A DNA stretch of 64,000 bases from positions 1-64,000 of the forward strand of contig NZ_JAGEOK010000030.1 in the NCBI RefSeq assembly GCF_017573545.1. The letters run 5' to 3'. Position 1 is the stretch's first letter. The number at the start of each line of letters is the position of its first letter. The notes beneath the pieces were generated by a model. That model saw nothing but the letters and a program-made list of their open reading frames with translations, had not been told where the DNA came from and ran no database searches. This stretch comes from Actinomadura nitritigenes (GTDB lineage: Bacteria > Actinomycetota > Actinomycetes > Streptosporangiales > Streptosporangiaceae). Of the stretch, positions 31,696 through 40,979 are shown piece by piece. The translations under genes and the position numbers were made by a program.

Positions 31696-33579
31696 ATGGC
31701 TGTGATGGGGCGGAAGAAGGTCGCCGCCGCGATGCGCGCGCGGGCCGGCTGGTGGGCCGCGGCGGTGCTGCTCAGCGCCGCGCTGCTGGCCACCCTCCTC
31801 GGCGGGGGCCGGGCCGGTCTGGCCATCGCGGCATCCGACGGCAGCGCCTGGCTGTGGAGCCGGTCGGCGGGCGAGGTGGACCGGGTCAACCCCGACAGCG
31901 GCAAGGTCGAGCAGCGCCGCCAGGTGACCGACGCCCGCGGCCACCGGGTGCAGGTCACGCAGAACGACAGGTACCTGCTCATCCACGACCTGGACACAGG
32001 CCGCGTGTCGTCGCTCAACCTCAACGGGCTCGGGTTCTCGGGACGGCTGGACATCGGCACCCGCGGCGATCCGCACCTGGCGATGGGCGGCGACGCCGCC
32101 GCGCTGATCGAGCGCACCTCCGGCGCGGTGCGCGCGCTCGACCCGTCCACGCTGCGTCCCGTCGGCCCGGTGCTGCAACTGCCCGGACCGCTCGTCGGCG
32201 GCGAGTTCGACGACACCGGCCTGCTGTGGGTCGCGGCGCCCGGGCAGGGCACCGCCGTCGCCCTGAAGGTCACCGCCAAGGGCGCCACCGTCGTCCACAC
32301 CGTCGGGGTCTCCGACCCCGGCCACGATCTGGCGGTGACCGTGCTGGACCACGGCGCGCTCGTGGTGGACCGCGGCGGGCGGGCGCTGGTGGTCGCGACG
32401 GGCGACGCCGCCCGCCGGGTCCCGGTGTCCGTTCCGCTCGACGGCGCGATGGTGCCGGACCGCACCCACGGCGCGCTCGCCGCGGTCACCGTGCCCGCCG
32501 CGGGCTCGGTGGTCACGCTCGGCGACGTCCGCAAGGGCGGCCCGGTCCGGTCCTTCCCGCTGAGCGACCCCGTCCAGGAGCCCGCCGTCCCGTTCGCCGG
32601 CAAGGTGTACCTCCCCGTCCGGAACACGGGGCAGGTCCGGGTGTTCGAGCCGTCGGGGCGGCAGACCGGCGTGCTGAACATGCCGTCCGGGCGCGGCGAC
32701 CTGGAGGTGCAGGTCCGCGAGGGCAACCTGTTCGTCAACGCGCCGGGGAGCACCGACGCCCTGGTCGTCGGCGACGACGGGGTGGCCCGCACGATCGGCA
32801 AGTACCCGGGCGGGCGGGGGCACGGCGGAAACGGCCCGGACACGCCCGGCGGGGGGGAGAACAGCCCGCCCCAGGTACCGGTGCCGCCCGCCGACCCGGT
32901 CTTCCCGAACCCGTTCGACCCGAACCCCCCGCGGCAGACGCCCGAGGGGCCGTGGCCCACCAGGCAGCCCGGGAACCCCGCCCCGACCGGGCCCACGGAA
33001 CCGTCCCCGTCACCGGCGACGCCCAGCGGACCCGCTCCGTCGGTTCCGCTGCCCACGCGGCACCCCTCGACGTCACCGACCGCCGGCACGAACCCGTCCA
33101 CGGGCACGAACCCGTCGAGCAGGCCGACGACGTCCAAGCCGTCCAGCAAGCCGACGACCTCCACGCCGTCGAGCAAGCCGACGACGTCGAAGCCGTCCAG
33201 CAAGCCGACGACGTCCAAGCCGAAGCCGAAGCCCACGCAGACCAGGAACCCGTACACGCCGCAGCAGGTCTGCAACGCGTCCGCGGGCGGCAACTACCAG
33301 ATCCAGCGGTCGACGTCGTTCGCCGGCGGGCGGATCTACCAGCTCTACAGCGCCACCACGAAGAACAACTGCGCGGTCACGATGAAGACCACGAACATCG
33401 GCAAGGGCACCAGTGTCTGGGTCCGCCTGCAGAGCCAGACGGGCAAGGTCGCGAGCGACAGCGGCACCTTCAAGTACTACGCCGGGCCGGTCTTCGTCCA
33501 CGCGCCCGGCATCTGCGTCCGCTACTCGGGCGGCGCGTCCGGCGCGAGCGCCTCGTCCGGCTGGGCCAACTGCGGCTAG
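31696..33579 (+). CDS. Membrane-anchored beta-propeller-like surface protein, first gene of the MoxR operon
   Basis: The 627-residue protein has one N-terminal membrane segment (WWAAAVLLSAALLATLLGGG) then about 350 residues of repeated beta strands (LWSRSAGEVDRVNPDSGKVEQ, VVTLGDVRKGGPVRS, KVYLPVRNTGQVRVFEPSG) that suggest a propeller. A Pro/Ser/Thr stalk follows with four PSSKPTTSK repeats, then a 110-residue C-terminal domain with four Cys (QVCNASAGG, NNCAVTM, GICVRYS, WANCG). It looks like a cell-wall-crossing surface protein. The ATG at 31696 has AGGGG just upstream. The AGGAGG site of the MoxR gene overlaps its stop, so both are in one operon. Ligand unknown. Confidence 0.75.
   Translation: MAVMGRKKVAAAMRARAGWWAAAVLLSAALLATLLGGGRAGLAIAASDGSAWLWSRSAGEVDRVNPDSGKVEQRRQVTDARGHRVQVTQNDRYLLIHDLDTGRVSSLNLNGLGFSGRLDIGTRGDPHLAMGGDAAALIERTSGAVRALDPSTLRPVGPVLQLPGPLVGGEFDDTGLLWVAAPGQGTAVALKVTAKGATVVHTVGVSDPGHDLAVTVLDHGALVVDRGGRALVVATGDAARRVPVSVPLDGAMVPDRTHGALAAVTVPAAGSVVTLGDVRKGGPVRSFPLSDPVQEPAVPFAGKVYLPVRNTGQVRVFEPSGRQTGVLNMPSGRGDLEVQVREGNLFVNAPGSTDALVVGDDGVARTIGKYPGGRGHGGNGPDTPGGGENSPPQVPVPPADPVFPNPFDPNPPRQTPEGPWPTRQPGNPAPTGPTEPSPSPATPSGPAPSVPLPTRHPSTSPTAGTNPSTGTNPSSRPTTSKPSSKPTTSTPSSKPTTSKPSSKPTTSKPKPKPTQTRNPYTPQQVCNASAGGNYQIQRSTSFAGGRIYQLYSATTKNNCAVTMKTTNIGKGTSVWVRLQSQTGKVASDSGTFKYYAGPVFVHAPGICVRYSGGASGASASSGWANCG
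33114..33222. repeat. Four 27-bp in-frame repeats in the stalk of the surface protein
   Basis: Period 27 bases, encoding PSSKPTTSK-type units (Ser/Thr/Lys/Pro-rich). Copy number may vary between strains and set the stalk length. Confidence 0.85.
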
Positions 33580-33591
33580 GAGGGTTACCCA

Positions 33592-34581
<990 letters not shown>

Positions 34582-34585
34582 GAGC

Positions 34586-35725
34586 ATGGCAGGCGGCACT
34601 CCCCGCCCCACGGCCCGCGGCTGGGGGCTGCTCGCGTCCGGAGCCGTGCTGTGCGGCGGCGGCCTCGCCCTGGGCTACCTGGTGCCGGGCGTGGTGGGCG
34701 CCCTCGCCGTCCTGGCCGTCGTGCTGGCCGTACCCGTCGCCGGACGGCCGCCGGCCGCACGGGTCCGCCGCCGGGCCACGGCCTCGCGGGTCCGCGCCGG
34801 CTCGGCCGTCACCGTCGTCCTGGACATCGAGCCGGGCGGCGACGGCCGCAGCGCCGTCGCCGAACGCGTCGCCGGCCCCGGACCGGCGGTCGTCCTGCCG
34901 CTCGGTACTGCCCGCGCCCGGATCCGGTACCTGCTGTCGGCGCCGCGGCGCGGCACGGTCGAGGCCGGTCCGCTCAGCCTGGTCCGCACCGACCCGCTGG
35001 GGCTGGTGCGCGCGGTCCGGCCCGCCGACGACGTGCCGGTCCGGCTGCTGGTGCACCCGCGCCACTACCGGCTCGCCGCGGTACCGGCCGCCGGCGGCGG
35101 CGGGCGCGACACCTCGTCGGCGTCGGTCCGCGCCTCCGAGGGGGCCTTCGCCGGGCTGCGCGAGCACGTGCCCGGCGACGACGTCCGCCAGATCCACTGG
35201 CGCACCTCGGCGCGCCGCGGCCGCCTGATGGTCCGCGAGCACATGGACTCCGCCAGCCCGGGCATGACCGTGCTGGTCGACGACCGGTACGGGCCCGCCG
35301 AGCTGGACGCCCTCGCGGAGGCCGCGGCCTCGATCGTGGCGTCCGCTCCGGACGTCCCCGTCGAGCTGCGGCTGGCCGGCGGCGCGCGTTCGCCCGCGAC
35401 CGCGGGGACGATCGCGCACCTGGACGTGCTCGCCGAGGCCCGGGGCCGGCCTGGAGCCGACTTCCCGGCGGCCTGCGCCGGCCTGCGGTCCGCGCCGTCC
35501 GGACCCGCGGTCGTCCTGCTGTCCACCCGTGCGGCGGTCGAGGACGTCGCCGCCGCGCTGCGGGTGCTCGCCGCCCGCCGGACCCTCTCGCTCGTCGGCC
35601 TGATCGGCCCCGGCGACCCCGGCGACGGGGTGCCCGCGCCGCACGCCGGTGCGCGGCTCCTGCGCGCCGCCGACGCGGCCGCCTTCGCCGCGCAGTGGAA
35701 CGAGAGCCGCTGGTGGGCCCGGTGA
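34586..35725 (+). CDS. DUF58 protein
   Basis: The 379-residue protein has two N-terminal membrane segments (GLLASGAVLCGGGLALGYLV, VVGALAVLAVVLAVPVAG), a beta domain, and the DUF58 signature HVPGDDVRQIHWRTSARRG (residues 190-210), then a VWA-like fold with TVLVDDRYG. DUF58 proteins work with MoxR and the transglutaminase-like protein. The start is 4 bases after the MoxR stop and the stop overlaps the next gene, so all are co-translated. Confidence 0.92.
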   Translation: MAGGTPRPTARGWGLLASGAVLCGGGLALGYLVPGVVGALAVLAVVLAVPVAGRPPAARVRRRATASRVRAGSAVTVVLDIEPGGDGRSAVAERVAGPGPAVVLPLGTARARIRYLLSAPRRGTVEAGPLSLVRTDPLGLVRAVRPADDVPVRLLVHPRHYRLAAVPAAGGGGRDTSSASVRASEGAFAGLREHVPGDDVRQIHWRTSARRGRLMVREHMDSASPGMTVLVDDRYGPAELDALAEAAASIVASAPDVPVELRLAGGARSPATAGTIAHLDVLAEARGRPGADFPAACAGLRSAPSGPAVVLLSTRAAVEDVAAALRVLAARRTLSLVGLIGPGDPGDGVPAPHAGARLLRAADAAAFAAQWNESRWWAR

Positions 35726-37932
35726 GCGCCGCCCGCGGAGTGCTGTCGTCCGCTGCGGTCGCGCTGGCCGCCGCCGCCTCGGCGCCGCTGCTGGCCGCGG
35801 GCTACGACCGGCCGCTCCCGGCGTTCGCGGTGCTGGCCGCCACCGCGGTCCTGTCCGTGGCGGTGACGTCGGCGGCGCACCGGCTGACGCGCGGGATCGG
35901 CCCCGCCGCGATTCCGGCCGGGCTGCCGGCCGCCTCGGTCTGGCTGGTCGCGCTCGCCGCCTGGGCTCCCGGACCCGTCAAGGGCCCGGTGCCCGCCGCC
36001 GTGGACGCGGTGCTGCACTCCGGTGCGCGCATCCTGACCACGGCACCGCACGCCCCGGCGACCGTTGACCTGCTGGCGTTCCCGGTGGCGGCGGTCTGGC
36101 TGGCCGGCGCGATCGCGACGGTGCTGCGCCGCGACGGCCGCGTCCTGCCGGCGCTGCTGCCCGGCGCGCTGGTCCTCTGCGGTGCCGCGGCGCTCAACCC
36201 CCGGGTGGGCGGGCCGGGCTACTGGTCGGCCGCCCTGACCGCCGTCGCCGCGGCCCTGCTGCTGTTGACCGCTCCGCAGGCTCGCCCGGACACCGCCAGC
36301 GCCGGGCTCGCCATGCCGCTGCCCGGCACGGAACCCACAGGCGGGGCGCGCCGGTGGCGCGCCCGCATCGGTGCGGTGGCCGTCGCCGCGGCCTGCGTGG
36401 TCGCGCTGCCCGGTGCCGTCTACGCGGCCGCCGCGTCCGGGGCGCTGGACGGCTGGCCGTCACGGGCGGCGGACCCGCGCAAGGCCGCCGCCCCGGAGAC
36501 GCCGGTCGAACTCCGCAACCCGCTGTCCTACCTGTCGGCCTGGTCCGCCCAGCCCGACGCGCCCCTGATGCAGGTGACGGGTCCGCGGACGAGCCTGCGG
36601 TGGGTCGCGCTCGGCGAGTTCACCGGACCGGTCTGGCTGCCCGACAGCACGTACCGTCCCGGCGGGTCGATCCTGCCGCCCGCGGCGGGCACGCCCCCGA
36701 AGACGGTGCGGACCACGGTGCGTGTCTCGGTCAGCGGCCTGCCCGGCGAGTGGGTGCCGGTCCCCGGCTCCGCCACCCGCGTGAGCGGCATCGGCGTCGG
36801 CGACGACGAGGAGTCCGGCACGCTGCTGTCCTCGGACGGCCCGGTCGCCGGGCGGACGTACTCGGCGACCGGGAACGTCCCCGACTGGAGCGGCCGGCCG
36901 GCGGACCGCGCGTCGGCGGTCTCCGGCTCCGGGTACGACCGCTACCTCCGGCTCCCGCCGGGCGCGCCCCCGAAGCTGGCCGACATCGCCCTCGCCGCCG
37001 CCGGGGACGGCCCCGCCTACAAGCGCGCGTCCCGCCTCGCCGAGTACCTGCGCAAGTCCTACACCTTCGAGCCGGGCGCCCCGAGCGGGCACGGCTACAA
37101 GGAGCTCTCCCGGCTGCTGGTGGCACCGGGCAAGAAGGGCGGCGGCGCGACGTCCGAGCAGTTCGCCAGCGCGTTCGCCGTGCTCGCCCGGGAGGCCGGG
37201 CTGCCGAGCCGGGTGGTGGTCGGGTTCGGGCCGGGCAGCGGCGGCGACACCCGGGTGGTCCGCACCGGCGACGCGGTGGCCTGGGGCGAGATCCGCTTCG
37301 AGGGCATCGGCTGGGTGCCGTTCGACCCGAACCCGCGCACGCGCTCGCAGGCGGCCGCGAGGCCGCGCACCGTCGCCCGGGCGGAAGGCGACGGCGCACG
37401 CCCGACCACGGGCCCCGACCAGGACCTCGCCGGCGACGGCGCGGGCCGGCACGGACGGTCGCGGTCGGGCGGCGCGGGCGAGACGCTCCTGCTCGTCGTC
37501 CCGGGGCTCCTGCTGGCCGCCCTGGTGGCCCTGCTGCTGGGGGTCCCGTCGTTGCGGGCGATCCGGTTCCGGCGGCTGCGCCGGGGCCCCGCGTCCGGCC
37601 GGATCCTGGCGGCATGGACCGAGCTGCTGGTGGCGATGCGCATCGCGGGCCTGACCGTGCCCGCGTCCGCGACCGCCCCCGAGATGTCGGAGCGGCTCGC
37701 CCGGGAACTGCCGGGCGTCGACTCCGGACGGCTGCACAGGGTGGCCGGGCTGGTGAACGCCGCCGGGTTCGGCGGGCCGGTCACCCCGGACGACGCGGCG
37801 TTCGCGGTCGCGGAGGTCCGCTCCCTGTCCGCCGCGCTGCGGCGCTCCCGGCCGCTCCCGCGCCGCCTGTCCTGGTGGTGGGACCCGCGCGCGCCGCTCT
37901 GGGCGGCTCAGCCCTCCCGCTTGCCGCGGTGA
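35722..37932 (+). CDS. TgpA-like transglutaminase-fold membrane protein with catalytic Cys and His replaced
   Basis: The 736-residue protein has several N-terminal membrane helices, a TgpA-type extracellular region, the transglutaminase-like core at residues about 440-535 and a last membrane helix (LLLVVPGLLLAALVALLLG) with a C-terminal tail. In TgpA-type proteins the core has a Cys before E[QH]FASAF and a His in DAHAW. Here the Cys position is Ser478 (ATSEQFASAF) and the His position is Val519 (GDAVAWGEI). The fold remains but thiol catalysis should be lost, so it may bind wall peptides or just serve as a scaffold. It starts with GTG overlapping the DUF58 stop, and its end overlaps the convergent gene by 25 bases. 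Confidence 0.88.
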   Translation: MSAARGVLSSAAVALAAAASAPLLAAGYDRPLPAFAVLAATAVLSVAVTSAAHRLTRGIGPAAIPAGLPAASVWLVALAAWAPGPVKGPVPAAVDAVLHSGARILTTAPHAPATVDLLAFPVAAVWLAGAIATVLRRDGRVLPALLPGALVLCGAAALNPRVGGPGYWSAALTAVAAALLLLTAPQARPDTASAGLAMPLPGTEPTGGARRWRARIGAVAVAAACVVALPGAVYAAAASGALDGWPSRAADPRKAAAPETPVELRNPLSYLSAWSAQPDAPLMQVTGPRTSLRWVALGEFTGPVWLPDSTYRPGGSILPPAAGTPPKTVRTTVRVSVSGLPGEWVPVPGSATRVSGIGVGDDEESGTLLSSDGPVAGRTYSATGNVPDWSGRPADRASAVSGSGYDRYLRLPPGAPPKLADIALAAAGDGPAYKRASRLAEYLRKSYTFEPGAPSGHGYKELSRLLVAPGKKGGGATSEQFASAFAVLAREAGLPSRVVVGFGPGSGGDTRVVRTGDAVAWGEIRFEGIGWVPFDPNPRTRSQAAARPRTVARAEGDGARPTTGPDQDLAGDGAGRHGRSRSGGAGETLLLVVPGLLLAALVALLLGVPSLRAIRFRRLRRGPASGRILAAWTELLVAMRIAGLTVPASATAPEMSERLARELPGVDSGRLHRVAGLVNAAGFGGPVTPDDAAFAVAEVRSLSAALRRSRPLPRRLSWWWDPRAPLWAAQPSRLPR

Positions 37933-39590
37933 GTGCAGACGGGCCGGGCGTAGGCGACCCGGTCGACGTCCACGACGGCGACGACCGTCAGGCAGTACTC
38001 CACGCTCGGGTTCAGGGCGGCGACCACGACCTTGGTGGCTCCCTGCTTGGTGCTGGCCAGGGTCGAGGGCCTCTGCCCCGCCGGGCCGCCGACCACGTAG
38101 TACGCGGCCTTGCCGCCGCTGGCGTCCTTCCAGCTGACCTCGATCGAGACCCGGCTGTCGGCGATGCGCACGCTGGTCGGCGTGTACTGCTCGGCCGGCC
38201 GCACCGCCGTCGGGGTGGACGTCGGGACCTGGGACGCGCCCCCCGGCGAGGTGGGCGCCGGAGACGTGGCCCCTGACGACGCGGGAGCGGATGACGTGGG
38301 CGAGGGACCGGGGGACGTGACCGCCTCGGAGTGCTTCTCGTCCTTCCCCGGCCCGACCGCCAGTACGGCCGCGCCCATCAGCCCGGCGAGGAGCACGAAC
38401 ACCGCCGCGACCATCAGCACGATCCTGCCGCGGCGCGAGCCCGACGGCGCCGCCTGTGCCGGGGCGGGCGCACCCGGCCCCGGGAACTGCCCCTGCCCGC
38501 CCTGCCATCCAGGTCCCGGTGGCATCGCCGCGTAGTGGTCGGGCTCCGGCGGAGGCCCGGCGTAGTGGTCGGGCTCCGGTGCCGTCTCCTTCCACATCCA
38601 CTCGGCGGGGAGCTGAGGCTCGGCACGGGCCTCGGCCGGGGCGGGGGAGTAAGGCTCGGCGACGGTCTCGGCGGGGTCGTGCGAGTAGTGCTCGGCCGGG
38701 TCGTGCGAGTACTGCTCGGCGCGGGTCTCGGCCGGCACGAAGGGGTACGGCTCTGCGCGAGTCTCGGCGACGTGCCGATGGTCGTGCTCGTCCTCGTGCG
38801 GGGCTTCCGGCTCGGGGCCTTCCGCCGGGCCCTGCTCGCCGGCGACGGGGACGTCCTCGAAGTCCTCCTCGTCCTCGTCCTCAGAGGGTTCCGCGTCTTC
38901 GCCTTCGTCGTACTCGTCCTCGTACTCCGCGTCCTCTTCCGGCGGGTCGTACTCCGGCGGGTCGTCCGAGTCGGCGTCCGGGGCGGTAGGCGGTTCCTCG
39001 GCGGGCACGGCCTGCGGCTGGACGGGCACGGCCTGCGGCTGGACGGGCACGGCCTGCGGCTGGGCAAGGACGGGCTGAGCAGCGACGGGCGGAGCAGCGA
39101 CGGGCGGAGCGGGGACGGGCTCGGCGGGCATCGGCGCGGGAGTGGTCCACGCGGCCGGCGGCGGCTCGTGGAGGAGCTCGCGCCGGGGAGGGGGCGGCGG
39201 CTCGGACGGGGGCCTGCGCGGAGGGGCCGGCCGAGCGTCCGGCCTCGAGAGCAGCTCCAGGAGCTGCGCCATGGTCAGCGGCCCGGTGTCCGCCATGACC
39301 CGCGGGTCGAAGACGTCGCCGCGCTCGGAGAAGACGGAGTGGACGAGCACGGCGAACCCGCTCGCCGCCAGCCCGTTGGCCAGGACGGCGACCCCCGCGT
39401 CCGGGAGGTCCTCCTCGAAGGCCGGCCCGAACATGAACGTGGCCGGAGCGGCGACCCTGCCGCTCTGGGACAGCTCCCGCAGCGCGGTGGCCGACGGGAC
39501 GTCGAACACCGCCGGGAACCGGCCGGTGTTCCGCAGTTTCCGTGCGAGGTCCGGGTGCCCCGCCACGATGACGTTGGGCGCAGTGGCCAT
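37908..39590 (-). CDS. Single-pass membrane protein with Pro/Glu-rich linker and fibronectin-III-like outer domain
   Basis: The 560-residue protein has an N-terminal soluble domain of about 110 residues (NVIVAGHPDLARKLRNTG, VAVLANGLAASGFAVLVHSV), reminiscent of a receiver-like fold, then a long Pro-rich and acidic linker (QPQAVPVQPQAVPVQ, DEDEEDFEDV) with DPAE repeats. One membrane helix (GRIVLMVAAVFVLLAGLMGAAVL) at residues about 400-425 follows, then a Thr/Pro stalk and a C-terminal FN3-like domain with one Cys pair (EYCLTVVAV, PVCTHRG). It is the last gene of the minus-strand operon of the secretion-like cluster; its ATG overlaps the upstream stop. It might link the machine to the outside; function unknown. 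Confidence 0.72.
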   Translation of the reverse strand: MATAPNVIVAGHPDLARKLRNTGRFPAVFDVPSATALRELSQSGRVAAPATFMFGPAFEEDLPDAGVAVLANGLAASGFAVLVHSVFSERGDVFDPRVMADTGPLTMAQLLELLSRPDARPAPPRRPPSEPPPPPRRELLHEPPPAAWTTPAPMPAEPVPAPPVAAPPVAAQPVLAQPQAVPVQPQAVPVQPQAVPAEEPPTAPDADSDDPPEYDPPEEDAEYEDEYDEGEDAEPSEDEDEEDFEDVPVAGEQGPAEGPEPEAPHEDEHDHRHVAETRAEPYPFVPAETRAEQYSHDPAEHYSHDPAETVAEPYSPAPAEARAEPQLPAEWMWKETAPEPDHYAGPPPEPDHYAAMPPGPGWQGGQGQFPGPGAPAPAQAAPSGSRRGRIVLMVAAVFVLLAGLMGAAVLAVGPGKDEKHSEAVTSPGPSPTSSAPASSGATSPAPTSPGGASQVPTSTPTAVRPAEQYTPTSVRIADSRVSIEVSWKDASGGKAAYYVVGGPAGQRPSTLASTKQGATKVVVAALNPSVEYCLTVVAVVDVDRVAYARPVCTHRGKREG

Positions 39591-40804
39591 CACAGTTTCC
39601 TCAGTGCTCCCGCGATCTCGGCGTCCATACGTGAGGGGATCGGCCGGGCGGCCTCCGGCCGGCCGGTGTCCGGCTGCCGGGGCCGCACCTCGACCCGGGC
39701 GGGCGTGGCCTCCAGGGCCGGGAGGCCGGCCGTGGCGGCGCGCAGGCCCGCGACGGCGACGCGATCGACATCGCCCAGCATGATGTCGTAGGCGATGTCG
39801 CGCACGGCTCCGGCGCCGAACGACGCGTCGATCAGCCCCGCGATGGCCTCGCGGAGCACCTGCCGGTACGACTCGAACCGGACGGAGCCGACGACCGCCG
39901 GATTCCACGTCAGCTCGTCGCGCAGGTGGATGAGCAGCCCGCCGGTCACCGGGTCGAGCCGGTCGAGATCGATCTCCGCTATGACGTCGCCTCGGGCCGC
40001 CGGGGTCCCGTCGGCGGTGGCCAGGCGGACCGGCACCGGGAACGCGACGGGTCCGGCCGACGGGCTCGGCTCGGCCGCGGCGTGCCCGGGCGCGGGCGGC
40101 GCCTCCAGGCGGCCGAGCCCGGACAGCAGGCGGAAGGCCGCCAGGTCATGGGCGCTGTTGAGGGCCAGCGCGGTGGCGCGGGTCAGCGTCTCGAGCTCGC
40201 CGGGCCTGCGGGAGAGGTAGCCGCTGAAGGCGTACGCGACGACCCGCCGCCGTACGGGGGAGCGCAGGAAGACGCGCAGCCGGACGCCCGAGGTCGGGAT
40301 CTTGAACTCGGCATCGGTGTCGACGGCGGCCGTCCGGGCGTGCCCTCCGCCGAGGGTCGCCGACAGCCTGCCCACGAGGTTTAGACCGGCCCCGTCCCGC
40401 CGGTCCGTGAGCGCCAGGACGTACAGGTCGCCCTCCAGATCGACGATCAGTTCGTCGCCGAGGACCGCCGAGAACGCGCGCGCCGCCTCGGCCAGCTCGC
40501 TCAGGGTCGCGCGGGGCATCCGGGGCCGCAGCACGTTGCTCCGGGTCACCGTCGTCGTGCCCACGGTGTCCTCGACGTGCTCGACCTCCCGCTCGGCCTG
40601 CCTCGCGGTGTAGTCGCGCAGGCTGAAGGCGACCACCTCGTCGTCCGTCCGGACGGCGCAGGTGGCCTTCAGCGCCCTCTTGGTGCTCAGCGGGTAGGGC
40701 GCCCGCTCCCGGGCGTACCGGGTGGCGTCCACGAACAGCGGGACATCGTCGCCGACCGTCCGCCGGAGGTAGAACTCTTCTTTGATCCGCGAGGTGGGAG
40801 TCAC
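39590..40804 (-). CDS. Unknown protein of the secretion-like operon
   Basis: The 404-residue soluble protein is mixed alpha/beta with no signal, membrane segment or known motif that I recognise. Segments such as LGDELIVDLEGDLYVLALTDRR and GGLLIHLRDELTWNPAV suggest regular beta strands. GTG start with GGAAGGG upstream; its stop overlaps the next start (ATGA), so it is coupled to the FN3-like protein. It is separated from the VirD4-like gene by 175 bases but on the same strand. An internal component or regulator of the secretion-like system is possible. Confidence 0.65.
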   Translation of the reverse strand: MTPTSRIKEEFYLRRTVGDDVPLFVDATRYARERAPYPLSTKRALKATCAVRTDDEVVAFSLRDYTARQAEREVEHVEDTVGTTTVTRSNVLRPRMPRATLSELAEAARAFSAVLGDELIVDLEGDLYVLALTDRRDGAGLNLVGRLSATLGGGHARTAAVDTDAEFKIPTSGVRLRVFLRSPVRRRVVAYAFSGYLSRRPGELETLTRATALALNSAHDLAAFRLLSGLGRLEAPPAPGHAAAEPSPSAGPVAFPVPVRLATADGTPAARGDVIAEIDLDRLDPVTGGLLIHLRDELTWNPAVVGSVRFESYRQVLREAIAGLIDASFGAGAVRDIAYDIMLGDVDRVAVAGLRAATAGLPALEATPARVEVRPRQPDTGRPEAARPIPSRMDAEIAGALRKL

Positions 40805-40979
40805 GGTGCCCTTCCGCGTCCGGCCGCCTGCCGGGTGATCGGGTCGGCGGCGAGGTTCTGTGGTCCGCTCGGCGCTCCGGCCGGGTGCGGCACAGGCCGC
40901 CCCGGACCGGCCGCCGCACGTCGGGCCCACAGACGGACCGTCCGGAGTGCGGCCCTCACCGCAACCCCGGACGTCCCTC

